Part shown: positions 62,201 to 64,000 of the stretch, in pieces | Numbering within the stretch: position 1 is the first letter of the stretch | How the letters are laid out: the number at the start of each line of letters is the position of its first letter | Assembly (NCBI GenBank): GCA_965660875.1 | Contig: CBFIBQ010000002.1 | Span: 159,720 to 223,719, forward strand | Source: UBA6770 sp965660875 | Lineage (GTDB): Bacteria; Bacteroidota; Bacteroidia; Flavobacteriales_G; Salibacteraceae | DNA: 64,000 nt | Direction: 5' to 3' | Made by a program: the position numbers and the translations under genes | Notes under the pieces: generated by a model | What the model saw: the letters and a program-made list of their open reading frames with translations, nothing else | What the model was told of the DNA's origin: nothing | The model's database searches: none

Positions 62201-64000
62201 TATGTTGAAGGTGGAGGAACGTTGTATAGTGCCAACCGAAACGGAACGAATAAAGTTGCGCTTAAATCGGGCATTGGCTCTTCATATGATTTAGAAATCG
62301 ACGCTACACAACAGTACGTTTATGTATTCGATTATAATACCAATAAAATAAATCGTGTAAATTATGATGGAACTGGTGACGTTACTATATATGATGATGC
62401 CAATAGCAGTATGTATGGTGTTCACTTAAATACGGTTTCTCAAACTATATATTGGGCAGAATTAACGACTGGTAATATTAAGAGTGTAAATACCGATGGT
62501 ACTAATCCACAAACGTTGGTCTCTGGACAATCAAGTGCAAGAGGGGTCTTTTTTGATGAAATAAACAATACCTTATATTGGGGAATAGGCGGCAGTACTA
62601 TCCGAAGAAAAGTTGGCGCTGGGAGTGTCCAAAATGTTCTTACCGGATTAAGCAATGCCAATGGAATATCAATGAATGCTGATCGCACTAAGTTGTACGT
62701 TTTTGACCGTGGCAGTAGTAAAATAATAGTTTCCGACCCTGATGGTTCGAACCAGTCAGATTTTGTTACAAGCGCTGCTAACATGCAGTTTGCTCATTTG
62801 ACGCGATTTAGCACAGCGGCCTCTAATGGTGGTAAAGTTGAAGTTGTAGCTACTGATGCCAATGGTAACACTTCTGCTGATACTGCATACATAACGGTAC
62901 TCGACACCATTTCACCAACGCTAACCGCCCAAAACGATACCGTATTCTTAAACGCTGATGGTCTTGTAATTTTAGATTCTACCAATGTGGTTCCAGGTGG
63001 ATTAACTGGGGCTAACGTTAATGATAACTGTGCGGTTGCAAGTTTAACCTACTCCGTTGATACGCTCGACGCGACTAACTTAGGACCAAATACCGTAGGG
63101 GTTACCGTTACCGATTCGTCAGGTAATTCATTTACTGATTCTGTTATAGTAGTTGTTCAAGACGCTGGAGCGCCATTTGCCGGGTTAGGAAATAAATTGT
63201 ATTTTGATGGAACAAATCGAGTTGATATTACCCACGATGCAAGTTTGAATTTAAATTCATTTACAGTTGAAGCTTGGATTAAAACAAGCCAAGCACCTGG
63301 TGCTTACAAAAGAATACTGATTAAAAGAATTTCAACTGGTGGTCAGAACTACAGTTTAGCAGTGCATAACGGGAAACCACATGTTAGAATGGATGCCAGT
63401 GGTGGTAGACAAGCTGAGGGAACTGTAAATATCAACGATGGTATGTGGCACCATATGGCTGGTGTCCACAATTCCTCGGCCGATGAGCTCATTCTGTATG
63501 TTGACGGTGAAGAAGTTGCCAAAACTACTGGAGTTCCAAATCCTTCAACGGGTGCTTTTCCATTTTCAATAGGTGGAGCTTCTGGGATTTCTCAAAGTTA
63601 TGAAGGTGACATAGATGAAATTAGAGTTTGGAATGTAGCAAGAACCGAACAGGAGATTGTTGAATCTTATCGTGTTGCCTTATCAGGTAACGAAAGTGGT
63701 CTTCTTGCATATTATCCATTTAACGATACTTCTGGTACACTTTTATCTGACTACGCAACTAATCTCGACGGAACTCTCGTTGGATTTACAAATAATGATT
63801 GGGGTGATGCTCAAGACACACTAATCTGGAAAGTTGAAGAAAACAATGCTATTGGTGATACAGTTGCCTATGCTATGGGCTGGGATAAATTGTTGCCTGA
63901 AGATTCAATTGCGTTCAGTACCCTAAGCGGTTTTGGTTCTGATTATAACTTGGATGCAACTACGGGTCAAATCACCATTAATAAAATCCATGATTTTGAG
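47216..64000 (+). CDS. Giant multidomain surface adhesin-like protein (runs off right edge)
   Basis: One frame starts at the ATG at 47216 (an in-frame TAA directly precedes it) and stays open to base 64000: 5,595 codons with no stop at any of about a dozen checkpoints I read in frame. Order: signal peptide 1-35; beta-helix with a polyglycine insert (to about 520); second parallel beta-helix (521-960); six LamG-like modules with linker and cadherin-like units (972 to about 2880); then nine HYR-type modules, seven of them split by LamG or YWTD-propeller inserts (about 2889-5315); an eleventh LamG (from about 5323) and a cadherin-like start. The C-terminus, probably a T9SS sorting domain, lies outside the window. 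Likely a cell-surface adhesin or matrix protein; ligand unknown. Confidence 0.95.
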   Translation, partial: MIVNFNKLSKNFPNKFFALVIAFLSQFAIKNVLAVTQSVSCSSAALISAINSANTNANHDTIYLSNCTYDYSSVDNYVYGPNAFPVVTTSITIIGNGATINRNTATKFRFFFVDGSGSLTIENLTLKNGSTNGGTGGAGIQTSAGGGGGAGIGGAILNKGTFNATSVTFESNSVVGGNGGAGSAGSSYYTGGGGGGGIYGTGGAGGWTSSNAGGGGGGGGFSGTGGKGGGWGQNGNVGTSIGGGGGGSGTTTSGTWTGGSGADNGANGGNGQWCGTAAAQDAADGGYGGGGGGGGSGGACVGGTGGDGGEGGGGGGGGSGNTVGYGGNGGFAGGGGGGSGSYVCQTRTGGAGGFGGGGGGGGAGACSAAGDGAGAAGFGAGAGGKGRASGLRGGGGGGAAGLGGAFFNYGGTSTLTSCSFTSNSATGGNGGTNATFPGNGGAGFGGAVFNHSGTVNMSGNTFTGNTIASGTNGTPIASQGRAVASYSGATTTDGGSTYSANTGGTGDTYGTITQNGLCGTYTIGGTSPDYSTIAAAISDLNLGACGNVIFHIRQGTYNERIELGAGNIANYNSSNSISFLSDPSNTGDVTISYASTGAANQGTVVLDSMKNIVIRGLKISNTGSSFSNVIVIEGASQYIDIIGNEISASSTNINSFDKIGIDCSNDFTENIVIDSNTFLNNSIGVYLNSGNSSRESGNKIRHNSFKDFSYMGVYARYQDSLHVLNNVIEDNGLLTLVYGIHTQICYYGLKISNNKIINHSPQTAYGIVANISYNFSEPAEIYNNSISILSSNGSTARGISVNQSARVKTYHNSVYLNTASSSSLGVGIYIRGTSSYINNEFVNNVVYCPNGGYAIQMDADAVTHSVVSAMDYNNFHTNASTFGYFGNTAISDFATWKSTSSFDANSVSVNPHFSSDTNLAPQALFMNDIATDLSIGNDLNNVVRSGGIDVGAYEYTPPIPSPDYGDSVSSGYALDFDGMDDHVRVSNVGTVQSLGLGSFSVEAWFKGSGSIVSKGQGGQSGNITNIGFKVSHEYVGLGQNGAASDFDYTVSSIDTSRWNHIALVRDATNNKVILYINGVEATNQTYSGVHDLRSSHGNSFLTIGAVIKPQSNFGISDHFKGQIDEVRVWSEALTGSQVRDWMCQKLNDTHPQRNNLIVYHRMDQSSGSQLFDLAGGHHGALTNMSSTADWVISGAGLGDESTYSYGTSASAAITTGGGSSFTAAAQSGFSATEGLQVYKVNSAPNYLTKPAGVDSILSNFGYFGVHKKGDAADEYSVKIDYSGISGLSDDQKGRLIILKREDNTDATWEVASGRVHNKVGKTEISIFGQTGTQYVLGFSNVSYPVRPGAGYALDFDGSDDYVEIGTAGQFQTLTDFTFEFWYNPNLTSNTFVFTIGSAGESLATNVQASVRIGGTNFQYLHEYSSGTNQSVNFNSLNFTANKWYHIALSRDYSTKSITLFINGISQGSQTYSVHPSGGSSALLTLGGSLAANPDFNGQLDEFRFWNSVIPEAQIRQWMCQKLNANHDSISSLTSYYRFDENSGDTLYDLAGGNHGILTNMTPASDWQVSGAAIGDTSTYTASLPGLLDLSHSDGDRMRFTTSGAHDMVQLYLVEQPPINYNVGDTAFDADTSRYWGMFVSGSDSSTNSMNYYYGSNSNLSSYDEARLTLLQRDNGADTNWIDNNFTTAVNTSANILSVADINGNFEFMAAQGPEFVYAGFGNALEFDNVNDYVAVPHAAALNKTKFTVEAWVYWEGAADSIDFICGKGLPGVELHTGGGAGNNSIRFIPTTDVFLDAPVNSFLPNQWNHVAGVYDPTISFGKIYINGEGVTTINNGGNPLNTAALNTADSFKIGQRQDGSYTFNGKIDEVRYWTIVRTPEEIKNNFNKRVDTSNASGLALYFNFDHSIGSSNLSDISGNGLDGVLTNMTGNEWTDGPDSVLVSISEVASTGDTVGFAIGWIESGSGLTYTKIGGATTDFDINATSGVVTVASGANLDYESDSINYLQYEVSSGTEKDTAWLQINIANANEAPYAMFNNSVFLDGNNDWIEPNATVTNLMNNNKKTYMAWIRPTAHGNSSGIAYYGDCIICDDGAYTGLYLTKFNSTNSVVAFNWDGNRDNAFSSDYKLNEWVHVALTHGSGKLRLYINGKLAHEVNSGNTTNISNNIRIGENKYTTGGTNFKGDINEVKVFRRILTASEIYEAAHTWGTGNEANLTLYYPTEEGTGTTTADLSPSGKDGTLTNGATWSTHETLYASIEENAGNGDTLTKAIGYDPDGDSVLFYISAGNGAGIFKMDSATGYLTVVNGSLIDFETQSSYTLTYTVEDTLGLTDTANIEITIIDVNEPVYAGLGNALEFNGNDERVTVPENSIGHGTTAFTQEFWIRPDSLTGFAWPVTIWGKTWAHIETGGTMRVRFTTSNGQFNSSSAQPFGFVKHEWVHVATTYDGSNVKIYKNGEFVWQYTVTGALSFSATDSLTLGTYGTPNQYPFYGAVDEVRLWNFTRTEQEIKDNYRRRLSGSETGLMAYFNFDNADNVLYDVVDEENVGTFKNGISAVDFGNSKDSLLFQFSRAAQVGDTVAYATAWDTDGNSISYQWLNGDTSNFEFLNSGIVRIKAGASLTDTTYYSKYRVTESGSNKTHDATLAMNVLEPGDAIAFDGNSDQITVPNDADFEFENGTIEMWLKPTASSDNESFYGMRSAVGSSRYSFHINPNGNTLGLFTTAGGFNTLSTTVTPGQWMHVAYVINTFTTTIYKNGVLVGTINVGMDNSKTGTGVTIGSPEPAGYASEYFPGVLDELRVWNRELCQSEIQSRLNCELDTTGVSGLVAYYDFEGGIAGETNTGITTLVDKSGNGHNGTLTSLALTGTTSNWVAQSDSVSSTSCPTFTNTNKPVIVADKNPTFYLDASGNATIPTDSIYSSASLECGTITSVLASDTSFNCSTIQDTVQISSGGLDFDGTNDYVNVPHHVSLNATSEMTVEFWVKVRDFSNGPKIVGKTSTSNANGWLIGVGSTGKIIANWRVTGGNNTIQTAANTVSTNTWMHIAMSRKTSGMCRIFVNGVLTDSIAASSLDMGTNTNDMHIGIAPYNTTQYHLDGEISDCRFWTVERTPQQIVEGMTNTLSGTETGLAAYFKFNDGSGTILTDYSSNGNDGDLTLMDASTDWVDGHSVEVVGVPVTLTATGNPGNVTVDTVYVNIIDTLTPSLTVKNTTVYLDATGSAIIPEDSVYSNVLDNCGTPSISISDTLVDCDDVGSFGYFTSTIYYASSSRYISKSDINTPLNVQLFDAGNTVRNVAYDDELNKLFYVISGNLIQSNENGTGQTTILSGFGGTIHDLAIDPVNQRIWVADYNNNRVTRVNYDGTGVSQFTGYSGPLAITYDASSDILFVANFSGNKITKCNTDGTGKVDFVTGINDLRGMTRDPLNDILYFTSGSGGTIYKKVGSAAHTTLASGLSYPMKISYRQQDDLLYFAEYNSSSIKMINPDGTGITTLLSGITSPYGISFGTTSGTASTKIIVTATDESGNSYSDTAYINVLDTISPTLSVHDTTLYINVSGTTDTLSALDLVVSANDNCTIADTTLDSLGYFNCTELDTNLVSISVTDSSGNTTTAFATVTVLDTIKPSIAHIGDTTIYLDASGNASLTTASLYSSATDNCSSSITVSASDTAFDCTTTRDTVTKVTRAITFNGSTSYITVPHDNTLNPTSEITVEAWINTNVSAQNQKIVGKCLNGSAQKGWGLGITSIGRLGAEFYTNSGNQIAQSTATIPVNTWTHVAMTRKTNGQNRVYINGVLAGSSTASANDLGQETNSMHIGIAPYNLTQYWFNGELDEIRVWNVERSAAEILANKDRHLTGSETGLVAYYQFEDGSGTTLSDKTSNGNDGTLFNINATSGWVNGQSVELVGAPVALTAEDESGNQTVDTVYVNVLDTIAPSITVQNDTVYLDASGSGSVSSSNLYSGVADNCGTPTISLIGDTTFDCTDVDLGGLTGLGPDSLFYHTGNVVSTVALTGGSATTMFTNTATISRGVAYDRSIGKVFYIDGTSGAIKSASKTGSNVTTITTTTPAGGARDIAIDPDNQVIYWSNYNAQNISKINYDGTGLTTLKTGVQPLGLFLDRVNDVIYWADLNSGAIRKINVDGTGYDASVVTGQGDIRDVTYDAANNTLYWSRGNQSTIYKKIGSGSVTALKTGITQIYSVFYSEDKIYWATISPSNVGVINADGTGYTTLVSGLSNVRMVSVGQAANSGGSKNYVSIQATDAAGNSTIDSAQITVLDTISPALTLKSADTLYVDANGNTDTLNVLDLIVSASDNCAIADSTIDSLAYFDCSAIVSCEAGSAIEMDGSGDQLRINHNNSLNLSGGGELTIEGWVYLNNYSSDSRTILMKGSYGYGLAVEAGGNNGKLGFWDQGSWGTATRSTGVVPLNTWTHVAVTVKDNGSNLTVSYYINGASAGTATSSQTSIKDNTGQLFIGTQGSCQCNNWAGRLDEIRLWGRVKTQAEILADMNRCVSSSASGLVAYYQMNDGTGSSTISDSGPNGLTGALTNMSATSDWVASGVPLAGNEVSVSVSDSSGNTTTKTVEITVLDTIKPSITHITDTTLYLDNAGNASLAENSLFYSASDNCSSQNTVTASDTGFNCTSSIDTLYNITGVLTFDGINDYVQLGTNANIKPTSEVTVESWVYMNNWTGDPTFIGNTQASGYALYLSTNKVTALVRRNGAYSYVQYPTTVSSGWHHIATTYDGRNTILYLDGNQVGSDDAGATYPIQYIGNSTLIGAESGFGTAPTGGYFDGKIDELRIWDVARTAAEIKSNYKSTLRGSETGLIAYYNFEATSGSTLIDNSLNSNSGTLTSMNTTTSWGSDTTFTLTGVPVELTVEDESGNQTLDTVYVNVVDTIAPSLIVKNDTVYLDASGNGSVTPSNLYSGVADNCGTPTVSVNGSTSFLCKDVGKPIRSSGPDSIYTVSGTSVVAISLDNPGIHSLFTIGANTYSAVFDGSAGKVFYVEGGGTLYSANRNGTNKVALKSGIGSSYDLEIDATQQYVYVFDYNTNKINRVNYDGTGDVTIYDDANSSMYGVHLNTVSQTIYWAELTTGNIKSVNTDGTNPQTLVSGQSSARGVFFDEINNTLYWGIGGSTIRRKVGAGSVQNVLTGLSNANGISMNADRTKLYVFDRGSSKIIVSDPDGSNQSDFVTSAANMQFAHLTRFSTAASNGGKVEVVATDANGNTSADTAYITVLDTISPTLTAQNDTVFLNADGLVILDSTNVVPGGLTGANVNDNCAVASLTYSVDTLDATNLGPNTVGVTVTDSSGNSFTDSVIVVVQDAGAPFAGLGNKLYFDGTNRVDITHDASLNLNSFTVEAWIKTSQAPGAYKRILIKRISTGGQNYSLAVHNGKPHVRMDASGGRQAEGTVNINDGMWHHMAGVHNSSADELILYVDGEEVAKTTGVPNPSTGAFPFSIGGASGISQSYEGDIDEIRVWNVARTEQEIVESYRVALSGNESGLLAYYPFNDTSGTLLSDYATNLDGTLVGFTNNDWGDAQDTLIWKVEENNAIGDTVAYAMGWDKLLPEDSIAFSTLSGFGSDYNLDATTGQITINKIHDFE
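47638..48440 (+). repeat. Polyglycine-rich tract inside the giant protein (codons about 141-409)
   Basis: About 270 residues are dominated by Gly runs of four to eight separated by short Ser/Thr/Ala/Tyr/Cys breaks. The tract uses GGC codon runs (for example six consecutive GGC at 48212-48229), unlike the GGA/GGT preference of the rest of the gene, so local GC content is much higher. The pattern resembles glycine-rich domains that form polyglycine-II helix bundles in ALK/LTK receptors and some phage adhesins; this is inference from composition. It is flanked on both sides by 'GGAIFN..GT.N.TS..F..NS..GG.GG' beta-helix rungs. Confidence 0.85.
48776..50095 (+). other. Right-handed parallel beta-helix region of the giant protein (codons about 521-960)
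   Basis: Starting at CGTYTIGGTSPDYSTIAAAISDL, the text shows successive rungs such as NIVIRGLKISNTG, YIDIIGNEISAS, NIVIDSNTFLNNSIGVYLNSG, LKISNNKIINHS and AEIYNNSISILSS, ending GGIDVGAYEY. This is the pattern of pectate-lyase-type parallel beta-helices found in surface and choice-of-anchor proteins. No lyase active-site residues are apparent, so a structural or binding role is more likely than catalysis. Confidence 0.85.
50117..55850 (+). repeat. Six LamG-like modules with linker and cadherin-like units (codons about 968-2879)
   Basis: Six concanavalin-like modules begin near 50129, 51254, 52373, 53333, 54266 and 55166, each opening with 'G.AL.FDG.DDYV.V' and closing with 'EVR.W...RT..EI...L.G.E.GL.AYY.FDE..G..L.D.S..G..G.LTNM'. 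After the first and second LamG are roughly 110-residue linkers unlike the others. Cadherin-like units follow the third (53030-53290), fourth (53977-54250, with IEENAGNGDTLTKAIGYDPDGD and DVNEP) and fifth. The modules differ enough in DNA that they are old duplications. Confidence 0.88.
55880..58057 (+). repeat. Nested HYR cassette 1: HYR(LamG), HYR(propeller), plain HYR
   Basis: Three HYR-type modules in a row. The first (55880-56800) is split after its FNCS by a LamG (from about 56063). The second (56801-57811) is split after DCDDV by an approximately 260-residue propeller (56963-57739). The third (57812-58057) is an intact 82-residue HYR with YFNCTELDTNLVSISVTDSSGN. Each HYR half is recognisable: 'DT..PS....DTT.YLDASG.A......S..DNC' before, and '(V/I).(V/A)TDESGN...DTA.(V/I).V' after the insert. 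Confidence 0.85.
56963..57739 (+). other. YWTD/LDLR-B-like beta-propeller insert 1
   Basis: About 260 residues with six repeating blades of the form 'I..(L/I)A(I/Y)D....(I/L)(Y/W)(V/W/F)(A/T)(D/S)......I...N.DGTG...' (for example HDLAIDPVNQRIWVADYNNNRVTRVNYDGTG). It is inserted between DCDDV and KIIVTATDESGN of an HYR module. Confidence 0.8.
58058..60955 (+). repeat. Nested HYR cassette 2: HYR(LamG), HYR(propeller), HYR(LamG)
   Basis: Modules: 58058-58987 with LamG from 58253 inserted after AFDCTTTRDTV; 58988-60022 with a propeller at 59156-59950 inserted after TFDCTDVD; 60023-60955 with LamG from 60206 inserted after YFDC and resuming VSVSVSDSSGN at 60890. The last module is homologous to the intact HYR at 57812-58057 of cassette 1 (same DNC.IAD.T.DSL.YF.C block), showing the same unit with and without a LamG insert. 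Confidence 0.85.
59156..59950 (+). other. YWTD/LDLR-B-like beta-propeller insert 2
   Basis: About 265 residues, six blades, with the clearest YWTD-type signatures of the three: VIYWSNYNAQNISKINYDGTG, VIYWADLNSGAIRKINVDGTG, TLYWSRGNQSTIYKKIGSG and KIYWATISPSNVGVINADGTG. It is inserted in an HYR module, which resumes with YVSIQATDAAGN. Confidence 0.85.
60956..63160 (+). repeat. Nested HYR cassette 3: HYR(LamG), HYR(propeller), plain HYR
   Basis: Modules: 60956-61876 with LamG from 61151 inserted after FNCTSSIDTLYN; 61877-62902 with a propeller at 62048-62830 inserted after FLCKDV and resuming KVEVVATDANGN; 62903-63160 an uninterrupted HYR (VNDNCAVASLTYSVDTLDATNLGPNTVGVTVTDSSGN). The DNA around the propeller-bearing HYR (61909-61995) is close to that at 59024-59110 in cassette 2, so these copies are relatively recent duplicates. 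Confidence 0.85.
62048..62830 (+). other. YWTD/LDLR-B-like beta-propeller insert 3
   Basis: About 260 residues with blades such as TIYWAELTTGNIKSVNTDGTN and TLYWGIGGSTIRRKVGAGS, inserted after CKDV of an HYR module that resumes with KVEVVATDANGN. It is the third copy of the propeller and more diverged than copy 2. Confidence 0.8.
63161..64000 (+). repeat. Eleventh LamG module and start of a cadherin-like unit
   Basis: Opens with AGLGNKLYFDGTNRVDI at about 63182, closes with DEIRVWNVARTEQEIVESYRVALSG and LLAYYPFNDTSGTLLSDYATNLDGTL, and is followed by KVEENNAIGDTVAYAMGWD and YNLDATTGQITINKIHDFE, a cadherin-like unit cut by the window edge. Confidence 0.85.

Noticed and set aside
50117..63820. 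Regularly spaced repeats that could suggest a CRISPR array or tandem satellite
   Set aside because: The repeats are hundreds of bases long, diverged, in frame, and translate to LamG, HYR and propeller domains.

Overview
The window comes from a Bacteroidota chromosome, most likely a marine member of Flavobacteriales. Supporting signs are the AT-rich sequence, many secreted proteins with type IX secretion (T9SS) C-terminal sorting domains, promoter-like TAnnTTTG motifs close to start codons, an atpD-atpC pair separated from the other ATP synthase genes, PorT-like and TonB-dependent outer-membrane barrels, and FG-GAP lipoproteins. No rRNA, tRNA, CRISPR array, transposase or prophage gene was seen. 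Forty protein genes are called, and no gap without a gene exceeds about 265 bases.

Layout. 1-6502 (minus): two abutting genes for large secreted repeat proteins (Ig/PKD-like; GEVED plus PKD). 6603-9668 (minus): proline dehydrogenase and an M1 aminopeptidase lipoprotein. 9840-16192: a DUF4301 protein, a membrane-anchored protein, the inosine triphosphate pyrophosphatase rdgB, a conserved 80-residue protein, an ElaA-like acetyltransferase and an AddA/RecB-like helicase-nuclease. 16266-23366: a PorT-like barrel, then a potassium group made of trkH-trkA and a voltage-gated-type channel with a zinc ribbon, with two related TIG-domain T9SS proteins between them. 23477-25242 (minus): atpC and atpD. 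25446-27953 (plus): ribF, a leucine-rich-repeat protein and a DUF6089 barrel. 27950-31597 (minus): a chain of overlapping or closely spaced genes for a MazG-like protein, an SGNH-like partner, an MBOAT acyltransferase, dtd and a haem lipoprotein. 31789-40008: a VCBS/ASPIC lipoprotein, a TonB-type barrel, an unrecognised lipoprotein and a thioredoxin-like protein. 40120-46957: lipid and housekeeping genes (psd, cdsA, DUF2007, ftsH, rsfS, birA, an SRPBCC protein, pyrE, a NUDIX hydrolase).

47216 to the right edge is one uninterrupted reading frame of 5,595 codons that is still open at base 64000. It encodes a giant secreted surface protein: signal peptide, beta-helix, a glycine-rich tract, a second beta-helix, eleven LamG-like modules, cadherin-like modules and nine HYR-type modules. 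The most striking feature is that seven of the nine HYR modules are split at the same internal loop, just after a conserved Asp/Asn-Cys (one copy has Leu-Cys), by a complete LamG module or a complete YWTD-type beta-propeller. Two HYR modules are uninterrupted, and one of them (57812-58057) is a close relative of a filled module (60023-60955). This gives an empty-site versus filled-site comparison within one gene. I consider this nested cassette architecture the best candidate for something undescribed.

Several genes appear to use TTG or GTG starts (ribF, rsfS, trkH, birA, the MBOAT gene, the LRR gene and the DUF6089 gene). One secreted-protein gene has an ATA codon where ATG would be expected. 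All calls come from reading the sequence. No database search was possible, so family names rest on motif recognition.
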